Positions 18,419-26,023 of a DNA stretch of 64,000 bases are shown piece after piece. Location of the stretch: the NCBI GenBank assembly GCA_965237485.1, contig CBDEFQ010000009.1, forward strand, positions 1,302,001 to 1,366,000. Direction: 5' to 3'. The stretch is from JAAELZ01 sp965237485 (GTDB taxonomy: Bacteria > Pseudomonadota > Gammaproteobacteria > Arenicellales > Poriferihabitantaceae). Each line of letters starts with the position of its first letter. The first letter of the stretch is position 1. Below the pieces are notes generated by a model. It did no database searches and had not been told where the DNA came from. It saw only the letters and a list, made by a program, of their open reading frames with translations. The position numbers and the translations under genes are program-made.

Positions 18419-18453
18419 CAAAGGTGAGAAGGGTGGGACAGGTGACCCGGGGG
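17281..18453 (+). repeat. 60-unit 18-bp array flanked by a 44-bp direct duplication
   Basis: The 44 bases from ACAGGGTGACAAAGG to GACCCGGGGG occur at 17281-17324 and again at 18410-18453. Between them lies an almost pure array (17327-18412) of ACAACGACCGCGGCGCCT-type units with no collagen code. The right copy is joined one base out of register with the collagen frame. Confidence 0.93.
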
Positions 18454-18458
18454 AGTGA

Positions 18459-18627
18459 GAGTGTGAATCAGTTGCCGCTGCCGCAGTTTAACCAGATGTT
18501 CTGCTCGACTTTTAAGCCCAGTACATCTGAAACCTACGGTTGAGACGTGAAAACCGTATACTGAGTTATCAATACGGTTAACGGGTCTGTGTGACTATTT
18601 GGTTCGCATAAGGAAAACTTGGCGGGT
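18459..18627 (+). repeat. Intergenic repeat copy 2, with altered -10 region
   Basis: Matches 16531-16705 and 21196-21370 except that the TATATAATGGATGAG segment is shortened to TATACTGAG (six bases lost) and CCGTTCGC reads TGGTTCGC. The candidate -10 TATAAT is therefore absent before the largest paralogue, and the hairpin loop between AACCGTAT and ATACGGTT shrinks. Confidence 0.9.
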
Positions 18628-21195
18628 ATGAAAAAAACAATCGAAAACATGAAAGATAGCGGGTCAGATGTAAAACAATCAGACACTGAAAAAATTAGCA
18701 AGCGAAGATCGATAGCCAGTATCGCTGTGTTAGGTGGGGCGGAGTGGAGTAAACCTATTATCTCCAGCGTAATTCTCCCCGCGCATGCACAATCGAGCGT
18801 TACAACGACTGCTGCCCCAGCTACAACGACTGCCGCCCCACCTACAACGACCACTGCACCTACAACGACCGCGGTGCCTACAACGACCGCGGCGCCTACA
18901 ACGACTGCGGTGCCTACAACGACCGCGGCGCCTGCAACGACCGCGGCGCCTACAACGACCGCGGCGCCTACAACGACCGCGGCGCCTGCAACGACCGCGG
19001 CGCCTGCAACGACCGCGGCGCCTGCAACGACCGCGGCGCCTGCAACGACCGCGGCGCCTACAACGACCGCGGCGCCTACAACGACCGCGGCGCCTGCAAC
19101 GACCGCGGCGCCTGCAACGACCGCGGCGCCTACAACGACCGCGGCGCCTACAACGACCGCGGTGCCTACAACGACCACTGCACCTACAACGACCGCGGCG
19201 CCTGCAACGACCGCGGTGCCTACAACGACCGCGGTGCCTACAACGACCGCGGCACCTGCAACGACCGCGGCGCCTGCAACGACCGCGGCGCCTGCAACGA
19301 CCGTGGCACCTACAACGACCGCGGCGCCTGCAACGACCGCGGCGCCTACAACGACCGCGGCGCCTGCAACGACCGCGGCACCTACAACGACCGCGGTGCC
19401 TGCAACGACCGCGGCGCCTACAACGACCGCGGTGCCTGCAACGACCGCTACGCCTACAACGACTGCGGCGCCTACAACGACCGCGGCGCCTGCAACGACC
19501 GCGGCGCCTGCAACGACCGCGGCGCCTGCAACGACCGCGGCGCCTGCAACGACCGCGGCGCCTGCAACGACCACTGCACCTACAACGACCGCGGCGCCTA
19601 CAACGACCGCGGCGCCTGCAACGACCGCGGTGCCTACAACGACCGCGGCGCCTGCAACGACCGCGGCGCCTACAACGACCGCGGCGCCTACAACGACCGC
19701 GGCACCTACAACGACCGCGGTGCCTACAACGACCGCGGCGCCTACAACGACCGCGGCGCCTACAACGACCGCGGCGCCTACAACGACCGCGGCGCCTACA
19801 ACGACTGCGGTGCCTACAACGACCGCGGCGCCTACAACGACCGCGGCGCCTGCAACGACCGCGGCGCCTACAACGACCGCGGCGCCTACAACGACCACTG
19901 CACCTACAACGACCGCGGCGCCTGCAACGACCGCGGCGCCTGCAACGACCGCGGCACCTACAACGACTGCGGTGCCTACAACGACCGCGGCGCCTACAAC
20001 GACCGCGGCGCCTACAACGACCGCGGCGCCTACAACGACCGCGGCGCCTGCAACGACCGCGGCGCCTACAACGACCGCGGCACCTACAACGACCGCGGCG
20101 CCTACAACGACCGCGGCGCCTACAACGACCGCGGCGCCTACAACGACCGCGGCGCCTACAACGACCGCGGCGCCTGCAACGACCGCGGCGCCTGCAACGA
20201 CCGCGGCGCCTGCAACGACCGCGGCGCCTGCAACGACCGCGGCGCCTACAACGACCACTGCACCTACAACGACCGCGGCGCCTACAACGACCGCGGCGCC
20301 TGCAACGACCGCGGCGCCTACAACGACCGCGGCACCTACAACGACCGCGGTGCCTGCAACGACCGCGGCGCCTGCAACGACCGCGGCACCTACAACGACC
20401 GCGGTGCCTGCAACGACCGCGGCGCCTACAACGACCGCGGCGCCTACAACGACCGCGGTGCCTACAACGACCGCGGCGCCTACAACGACCTCGGTGCCTA
20501 CAACGACTGCCGCCCCAGCTACAACGTGCCCCCCTGGTATTAAAGGTGAAACAGGTGCCGACGGTGCACAAGGCAAAAAAGGCACCATGGGTCAACAAGG
20601 CGCCGTGGGTCAAAAAGGCACCAAGGGTCAAAAAGGCCAGATAGGTAGGACAAGTCGCTCCGGGGTAAGTGGGGGAGGTGGGATAGGTGGGGACGGCAAG
20701 CCAGGCAAGCCAGGTGGGGAAGGCGGGCCAGGCGGGGAAGGCGAGCCAGGTGGGGAAGGCGGACCGGGACGCCGGCCAGTAGGATTAGAATTTTCTCATT
20801 GCCCCCTCGGTGGACAGGGTGACCCAGGTATTAAGGGTAAGAAAGGTGAAAAGGGTGACCAAGGTCCTCGGGGTCCGAGAGGTAACCAAGGTGCAACAGG
20901 TGATGACGTACTCACGCCAACAACGACCGCTGCGCCTACAACGTGCCCCCCTGGTATTAAAGGTGGAACAGGTACCAAAGGTACCAAAGGTACACTAGGT
21001 GCCAAGGGTGTCATAGGTGGGCCAGGCGAGGACGGTAGGGAAGGCAAACCGGGCGGGCCAGGTGAGGACGGTGGGGAAGGCAAACCGGGAACCCCGCCAG
21101 AAGGATTTCCTGATTGCCCCCCCGGTGCAAAGGGTGACCCAGGTGAACAGGGTGACCAAGGTGAGAAGGGTGGGACAGGTGACCCGGGTGTGTGA
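18628..21195 (+). CDS. Secreted mucin-like/collagen-like repeat protein, paralogue 3 (largest)
   Basis: An 855-residue protein from ATG 18628. The N-terminus has a single NMKDS unit, then the shared leader (KRRSIASIAVLGG, WSKPIISSV, LPAHAQ). About 96 hexapeptide units, a mixture of TTTAAP, ATTAAP and TTTAVP, fill residues ~59-632. Two collagen modules follow. The first begins TCPPGIKGETGADG and contains the SRSGVSGGGG break and HCPLGG. A short linker (DDVLTPTTTAAPTT) leads to the second, TCPPGIKGGTGTKG to DCPPGAKG, ending GDPGV. Module 1 matches the first module of paralogue 4, and module 2 matches paralogue 2. No anchor is seen. High Thr/Pro content predicts an extended, probably glycosylated stalk carrying a trimeric collagen tip (inference). 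Confidence 0.8.
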   Translation: MKKTIENMKDSGSDVKQSDTEKISKRRSIASIAVLGGAEWSKPIISSVILPAHAQSSVTTTAAPATTTAAPPTTTTAPTTTAVPTTTAAPTTTAVPTTTAAPATTAAPTTTAAPTTTAAPATTAAPATTAAPATTAAPATTAAPTTTAAPTTTAAPATTAAPATTAAPTTTAAPTTTAVPTTTTAPTTTAAPATTAVPTTTAVPTTTAAPATTAAPATTAAPATTVAPTTTAAPATTAAPTTTAAPATTAAPTTTAVPATTAAPTTTAVPATTATPTTTAAPTTTAAPATTAAPATTAAPATTAAPATTAAPATTTAPTTTAAPTTTAAPATTAVPTTTAAPATTAAPTTTAAPTTTAAPTTTAVPTTTAAPTTTAAPTTTAAPTTTAAPTTTAVPTTTAAPTTTAAPATTAAPTTTAAPTTTTAPTTTAAPATTAAPATTAAPTTTAVPTTTAAPTTTAAPTTTAAPTTTAAPATTAAPTTTAAPTTTAAPTTTAAPTTTAAPTTTAAPTTTAAPATTAAPATTAAPATTAAPATTAAPTTTTAPTTTAAPTTTAAPATTAAPTTTAAPTTTAVPATTAAPATTAAPTTTAVPATTAAPTTTAAPTTTAVPTTTAAPTTTSVPTTTAAPATTCPPGIKGETGADGAQGKKGTMGQQGAVGQKGTKGQKGQIGRTSRSGVSGGGGIGGDGKPGKPGGEGGPGGEGEPGGEGGPGRRPVGLEFSHCPLGGQGDPGIKGKKGEKGDQGPRGPRGNQGATGDDVLTPTTTAAPTTCPPGIKGGTGTKGTKGTLGAKGVIGGPGEDGREGKPGGPGEDGGEGKPGTPPEGFPDCPPGAKGDPGEQGDQGEKGGTGDPGV
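18802..20526 (+). repeat. 18-bp minisatellite, ~96 units (paralogue 3)
   Basis: 1.7 kb of ACAACGACCGCGGCGCCT and GCAACGACCGCGGCGCCT units. Sparse landmarks such as ACGACCACTGCACCT recur at irregular spacing (18849, 19174, 19570, 19894 and 20250 regions), which indicates higher-order block duplications of roughly 320-400 bases inside the array. Confidence 0.95.
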
Positions 21196-21370
21196 GAGTG
21201 TGAATCAGTTGCCGCTGCCGCAGTTTAACCAGATGTTCTGCTCGACTTTTAAGCCCAGTACATCTGAAACCTACGGTTGAGACGTGAAAACCGTATATAA
21301 TGGATGAGTTATCAATACGGTTAACGGGTCTGTGTGACTATTCCGTTCGCATAAGGAAAACTTGGCGGGT
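21196..21370 (+). repeat. Intergenic repeat copy 3
   Basis: Identical in structure to copy 1 (16531-16705), including the TATATAATGG segment; one visible difference is AATCAGTTGCC for AATCAGCTGCC near its start. Confidence 0.92.
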
Positions 21371-22519
21371 ATGAAAAAACAATCAATCGAAAACATGAAA
21401 GATAGCGAAAACATGAAAGATAGCGGGTCAGATGTAAAGCAATCAGACACTGAAAAAACTAGCAGGCGAAGATCGATAGCCAGTATCGCTGTGTTAGGTG
21501 GGGCGGAGTGGAGTAAACCTATTATCTCCAGCGTAATTCTCCCCGCGCATGCACAATCGAGCGTTACAACGACTGCTGCCCCAGCTACAACGACTGCTGC
21601 CCCAGCTACAACGACTGCTGCCCCAGCTACAACGACCGCTACGCCTGCAACGACTGCCGCCCCAGCTACAACGACCGCTACCCCAGCTACAACGACCGCT
21701 ACCCCAGCTACAACGACTGCTGCCCCAGCTACAACGACTGCTGCCCCAGCTACAACGACTGCCGCCCCAGCTACAACGACTGCCGCCCCAGCTACAACGA
21801 CTGCCGCCCCAGCTACAACGTGCCCCCCTGGTATTAAAGGTGAAACAGGTGCCGACGGTGCACAAGGCAAAAAAGGCACCATGGGTCAACAAGGCGCCGT
21901 GGGTCAAAAAGGCACCAAGGGTCAAAAAGGCCAGATAGGTAGGACAAGTCGCTCCGGGGTAAGTGGGGGAGGTGGGATAGGTGGGGACGGCAAGCCAGGC
22001 AAGCCAGGTGGGGAAGGCGGGCCAGGCGGGGAAGGCGAGCCAGGTGGGGAAGGCGGACCGGGACGCCGGCCAGTAGGATTAGAATTTTCTCATTGCCCCC
22101 TCGGTGGACAGGGTGACCCAGGTATTAAGGGTAAGAAAGGTGAAAAGGGTGACAAAGGTCGTCAGGGTCCGAGAGGTAACCAAGGTGCAACAGGTGATGA
22201 CGTACTCACGCCAACAACGACCGCCACCCCAACTACAACGTGCCCCCCTGGTATTAAAGGTGAACCAGGTGCCAAAGGTGCACAAGGCGAACAAGGCCCC
22301 AAGGGTCAAACAGGTGGGCCAGGTGCGGAAGGCGGGCCAGGTGCGGAAGGCGGGCCAGGCGGGGAAGGTGGGAAAGGTCAGCCAGGTGAGAAAGGCGGAC
22401 GGGGATCCCCGCCAACAGGATTAGAATTTTCTCATTGCCCCCCCGGCGCACAGGGTGACCAAGGTGCAAGGGGTGACCAAGGTATTAAGGGTAAGAAAGG
22501 TGACACGGGGGATCAGTGA
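21371..22519 (+). CDS. Secreted mucin-like/collagen-like repeat protein, paralogue 4
   Basis: A 382-residue protein from ATG 21371. It has two NMKDS units, the shared leader (RRRSIASIAVLGG, LPAHAQ), then only ~14 Thr/Ala/Pro units, chiefly ATTTAAP with CCCAGCT codons. Two collagen modules follow. Module 1 is nearly the same as that of paralogue 3 (TCPPGIKGETGADG to HCPLGGQGD, ending DDVLTPTTT). Module 2 is unique (TCPPGIKGEPGAKGAQGEQG, GGPGAEGGPGAEGG, HCPPGAQGD, ending GDTGDQ). It is the last of the array; the IS66-like element begins 88 bases later. Confidence 0.8.
   Translation: MKKQSIENMKDSENMKDSGSDVKQSDTEKTSRRRSIASIAVLGGAEWSKPIISSVILPAHAQSSVTTTAAPATTTAAPATTTAAPATTTATPATTAAPATTTATPATTTATPATTTAAPATTTAAPATTTAAPATTTAAPATTTAAPATTCPPGIKGETGADGAQGKKGTMGQQGAVGQKGTKGQKGQIGRTSRSGVSGGGGIGGDGKPGKPGGEGGPGGEGEPGGEGGPGRRPVGLEFSHCPLGGQGDPGIKGKKGEKGDKGRQGPRGNQGATGDDVLTPTTTATPTTTCPPGIKGEPGAKGAQGEQGPKGQTGGPGAEGGPGAEGGPGGEGGKGQPGEKGGRGSPPTGLEFSHCPPGAQGDQGARGDQGIKGKKGDTGDQ
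21566..21820 (+). repeat. 18-bp minisatellite, ~14 units (paralogue 4)
   Basis: Units read mainly ACAACGACTGCTGCCCCAGCT-like codons (CCA GCT instead of CCT ACA), so this tract belongs to a different sequence subfamily from the long arrays of paralogues 2 and 3. Confidence 0.92.
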
Positions 22520-22607
22520 GCGATGCTACTGCTCTTAAATCAATATTCACCCTGGCTTATAGTGGCTAACCTTGCTATTGTGTAAGAAAATCATGCGTAA
22601 GAAAAAC

Positions 22608-23824
22608 AGTAACTTCTCAATAACCCGTGGCAAAGCTGGCGCGTTCCATAATGATATCTGGCAGAGGATCAATATGTTGCTCACCGATACCAAGTCGATG
22701 GGTCAGGTAGTGCCAGAACGATAATCCGTATTGCCAGCCCTTAATAGCGGTAGGAAGTTAATTCGACTTTTTGATTGAGTACTTTTAAACCACGCAAACA
22801 AGTCATTACCAATGTGCGTTACATAGCCATTTTTGCCCTGATGGCGAGCACCACTATCGTCCACGGTCACGTAAGACGATGCGCTCAGAGCAACGCTTAG
22901 TAACGCCTCTTTCTCAGCATGAAAGGGCTCTTTAGCGCGGATCAGTATTGGGTTAATTTGTCCCGAAGAAATATCAATTCCCCCCTCTCGCAACTGTTCC
23001 AACAAGAGTGGTTGCGTGGTTTGACAATGATGATATTGATAGAGAATATAACTGACCAGACGAGGCCCATAATGTCGCCCTGCCACGGATGTCGGTAACT
23101 GGCCTTTGAGCTTTTTATTGCCTGGCGTTACCCAATGCGCTAAACGATAGCGGGTGGTATGAACCTTGATAAGCAAATCTTGCACTACAAAATCCCGATA
23201 GCCTTTAAAGCGAGAACCTTCGGGCACGGACTTCGCTGGTTCAATAACCCGATTTAGGTCAATTGACAGCCTTGGTGTTTTCTTTGCCTTGTTCGACCCA
23301 GCTCGCTGCTTAGGTTTGTCGCTAGAAGATGAACGTTTTGGCTCTGTTTTCTTATCCATATTACCGCCCTTAACAGTAGGCCGCCTCTTCTGCCCCTTAA
23401 GGATATTGATTTCATCTTTAAGCAATGCTATTTCTTCGTCCTGTTGCTGAACTCGCACCAACAGCTGCTCCACTAGCACCCGCAACATTTTTACTGCGGG
23501 GGTTTGTTCTTGTTCAGGAATGTCGGGAATAGAGGGTAGCTTACTCAAGGTCTTAAACGTCCGTTAACTGGATAGATCTTAGTGTACCATCGGTTTTGAA
23601 AGTCCAATTTTGCCTTCTCAACTGCGCCACAACGAACGTTAAGAAGACACCCCTGAACGTCCTTAAGCGATCTTTGTTATTAGCGTAAAGGGGCCTACAA
23701 CCACCCTGGAACTCAACCTAAATCGAGTCACTCGACCACGTTGAATTACCTTCCTTTTAGCGTAAAACCCGGTCAAGAAATATTTTGTTTTATTTTACCT
23801 GCCACGGGTTATTGAGAAGTTACT
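22608..23824 (-). mobile_element. IS66-like element, internally deleted, with 25-bp perfect inverted ends
   Basis: The 25 bases at 22608-22632 (AGTAACTTCTCAATAACC...) are repeated exactly in inverted form at 23800-23824. The 1,217-bp interior holds one truncated transposase gene. No obvious target duplication flanks it. It closes the collagen-like locus on the right and abuts the 3' end of a sulfotransferase gene. Confidence 0.8.
22617..23548 (-). pseudogene. IS66-type transposase with internal deletion and frameshift
   Basis: The N-terminal ~270 residues read as an IS66-like transposase. A coiled-coil-like start (QQQDEEIALLKDEINILKGQ), a basic Ser/Lys linker and the start of the catalytic domain with SSYVTVDDSGARHQGKNG and WFKSTQSKSRINFLPLL are visible. 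The frame then ends at 22703 (GNTDYRSGTT), while a neighbouring frame continues FWHYLTHRLGIGEQHIDPLPDI to a stop at 22617. Most of the C-terminal catalytic half expected in a ~480-residue enzyme is missing, so the element depends on a helper in trans if it still moves. Confidence 0.75.
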
Positions 23825-23835
23825 CTTTTTCGCGT

Positions 23836-24426
23836 TCAACTGGGTTTTCTAGGATAATAGGGCTTAGACCAATTGAACTTCTTCGCCCAGAGTAATAAAG
23901 TTTCATCATAAAAGTCTAAAATGCCGGGTAAAATAAAATTTTGTTGTAGATTATTCAACGCTTTTTGGTAATCTATCTTTTTTATCTCTCTTGTGCCGGG
24001 CACACCTAACTGACCCTCCTGACTTACACCCGCAATAAGCCTAGTTTGCCCATTGCTAATTTGACTACTTAATCCGCATTGCAAGTAGTCCGTCAAAGAC
24101 ATTTGACTTACTGAGCTATACAACACGTGATAAGGATTAGTGGAAATAAACTGAAATTCTGAAACCACTCTTTTAATTGGGTCGCGCAAAAATGTAAGGT
24201 ACTTTGCGCCGGCTAACTGCGTATGTAATCCGTACGCCATGTGCCCTGTTAGCCGCTTTATTTGTTGCCTCTGACCACTATCTAGTGCATTAAATCGCCG
24301 AATATTGCCGTTGATATCAGATTCTATTTTACAGGTTTCGTTCCTAGTATATTGCTGGTGCAGCAACTTGCGTAGCGTTGAGCCGCCAGCTTTAGGGATA
24401 TGTAAAAAAATAAGCGGCTTTTTCAC
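23836..24426 (-). CDS. Sulfotransferase-family protein, probably 3'-truncated
   Basis: A 196-residue protein with the PAPS-binding 5'-phosphosulfate loop FLHIPKAGGSTLRK at the N-terminus and the 3'-phosphate motif FLRDPIKRVVSEF near residue 85. Such enzymes transfer sulfate to carbohydrates or other acceptors. It overlaps the PP2C gene by four bases (ATGA) and is the last gene of the folD-dapD-PP2C group. The C-terminus (WSKPYYPRKPS) stops only 12 bases before the IS66-like end, and the family is normally 230-300 residues, so the IS probably removed the tail. Activity is uncertain. Confidence 0.7.
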   Translation of the reverse strand: MKKPLIFLHIPKAGGSTLRKLLHQQYTRNETCKIESDINGNIRRFNALDSGQRQQIKRLTGHMAYGLHTQLAGAKYLTFLRDPIKRVVSEFQFISTNPYHVLYSSVSQMSLTDYLQCGLSSQISNGQTRLIAGVSQEGQLGVPGTREIKKIDYQKALNNLQQNFILPGILDFYDETLLLWAKKFNWSKPYYPRKPS

Positions 24427-25142
24427 CCAGTTTCAGACTTAACTAGCGCCACCGAGACATTGTCACTGGTAAATCGCTTTAAAGCTGCGCCCAAAAGCAA
24501 CTGGATACAGGCATCTAATGAATCGGTTTGAGTAAGTAAAAACTGGTTTATTAGTTCATCTTCTATGGCCCCGGACAAGCCATCACTACATAACAAATGC
24601 ATATCGCCTGGTTTAAATACCTCTTTGGTAATAACCGGCGTTACCGTGTCTTGAATGCCTAGAGCTTGCGTAAGAACGTGCTCATACTTACTCGTTCTTA
24701 AGATGTCACTCTCTCCCTGTAGACGCGCATCCTTCATCTCCTGAGCTACAGTTTGGTCTCTGGTACGTTGACTCAAGACGCCCGCTCTTTGCCTATACAA
24801 GCGGCTATCCCCTACATTTGCTATAGTGGCTATTAGCCCATCGTATTGGCAAGCAACCAAGGTGGTGCCCATACCAGATTGAGCTTCGCTTGTTTGGGAT
24901 TGTTGGAACACCTTGCCATTTGCCTGCACCACTGCCTCCTGCAAATACGCCCCAACCCGCATTGCGTCACGTATAGCTTCAATCGCTATGCGACTGGCCA
25001 CTTCGCCCGCATTGTGACCCCCAATTCCATCAGCTACCACCACTAAATTCATCTCAGGAAAAATAGCGACGCAATCTTGATTGGTCTTACGAACGGCTCC
25101 CACGTCAGTACCACAAGCCATTCTTAATTTAGCGTCGCTCAT
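24423..25142 (-). CDS. PP2C-family Ser/Thr protein phosphatase
   Basis: A 239-residue stand-alone PP2C/PPM phosphatase. The metal-binding motifs are present: GTDVGAVRKTNQDC, LVVVADGIGGHNAGEVAS, SGMGTTLVA, IANVGDSRLYR, LLCSDGLSG and TSDNVSVALV. It dephosphorylates Ser/Thr-phosphorylated proteins, in many gammaproteobacteria opposite a Hanks-type kinase; no kinase is in this window. It lies 30 bases after dapD and overlaps the sulfotransferase gene. Confidence 0.9.
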   Translation of the reverse strand: MSDAKLRMACGTDVGAVRKTNQDCVAIFPEMNLVVVADGIGGHNAGEVASRIAIEAIRDAMRVGAYLQEAVVQANGKVFQQSQTSEAQSGMGTTLVACQYDGLIATIANVGDSRLYRQRAGVLSQRTRDQTVAQEMKDARLQGESDILRTSKYEHVLTQALGIQDTVTPVITKEVFKPGDMHLLCSDGLSGAIEDELINQFLLTQTDSLDACIQLLLGAALKRFTSDNVSVALVKSETG

Positions 25143-25172
25143 TTACTCATTACTGAAAGCTAAAAACGAATT

Positions 25173-25994
25173 TTATATCGCCCTTAAAAGCTCGTTTATG
25201 CCGACCTTGCTCAGGGTTTTCTCATCCACTTGTTTCACAATTACCGCACAATATAAACTGTGCGAGCCGTCCTTCGCAGGCAAAGAACCTGACACCACCA
25301 CCGAACCGGCTGGCACGCGCCCATAACTTACTTCTCCGGTTTCTCGGTTGTATATTTTGGTGCTCTGCCCAATGAAAACACCCATTGAAATGACCGAGCC
25401 GCGTTCAACAATGACACCTTCGACCACTTCACTACGAGCGCCGACAAAACAATTGTCTTCAATAATGGTTGGCCCCGCTTGCAATGGTTCCAACACCCCA
25501 CCAATACCTACACCACCAGATAAATGCACATTCTTACCAATCTGCGCACAAGAACCCACGGTTGCCCACGTGTCAACCATGGTGCCTGAATCAATTCGCG
25601 CACCAATGTTGACATAACTCGGCATTAGCACCACGTCATTGGCGATATAACAGCCGCGCCTCGCGGTCGCGGGCGGCACTACTCGGACCCCTGCTGTGGC
25701 AAAATCAGCTACCGAATAATTAGCGAACTTAAGCGGCACCTTATCGTAATACTGGCCATCACCCCCATCGATGACTTGGCTATCTCGAATACGAAACGAA
25801 AGCAACACCGCTTTTTTGAGCCATTGATTCACTACCCAATCCCCTTCTACTGGCTCAGCTACTCTAGCTTCACCGGAATCTAATAAATCTAAAGCTTGGT
25901 TTACACGGTCTTTTACTTCATTGGAAACTGTACTCGGTGAAATCGAATCCCTGTTATCCCAAGCTTGCTCTATCGCGTTTTTTAGTTGTTGCAT
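25173..25994 (-). CDS. dapD: Tetrahydrodipicolinate N-succinyltransferase
   Basis: Catalyses succinylation of tetrahydrodipicolinate in the lysine/diaminopimelate pathway. The left-handed beta-helix part is visible (RRGCYIANDVVLMPSYVNIG, MVDTWATVGSCAQIG, VHLSGGVGIGGVLEPLQAGP, PTIIEDNCFVGARSEVVEG). I place the start at the ATG of MQQLKNAIEQAWDNR, giving 273 residues, the usual length; the longer open frame upstream overlaps the end of folD and is not conserved. It is 29 bases after folD. Confidence 0.95.
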   Translation of the reverse strand: MQQLKNAIEQAWDNRDSISPSTVSNEVKDRVNQALDLLDSGEARVAEPVEGDWVVNQWLKKAVLLSFRIRDSQVIDGGDGQYYDKVPLKFANYSVADFATAGVRVVPPATARRGCYIANDVVLMPSYVNIGARIDSGTMVDTWATVGSCAQIGKNVHLSGGVGIGGVLEPLQAGPTIIEDNCFVGARSEVVEGVIVERGSVISMGVFIGQSTKIYNRETGEVSYGRVPAGSVVVSGSLPAKDGSHSLYCAVIVKQVDEKTLSKVGINELLRAI

Positions 25995-26023
25995 CTGATT
26001 TTGTAATTTAATTTTATCTAGCC

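Noticed and set aside
15706..20526. CRISPR array
   Set aside because: The repeats are contiguous 18-bp coding units without spacers, and no cas genes are present.
15321..22310. Long open frames on the - strand and in other frames across the repeat array (Val/Gly/Ala-rich, Cys/Arg-rich, Leu/Gln/Arg-rich)
   Set aside because: An 18-bp repeat without stop codons is open in several frames on both strands. Only the frames with the conserved leader and collagen modules have start signals and sensible composition.
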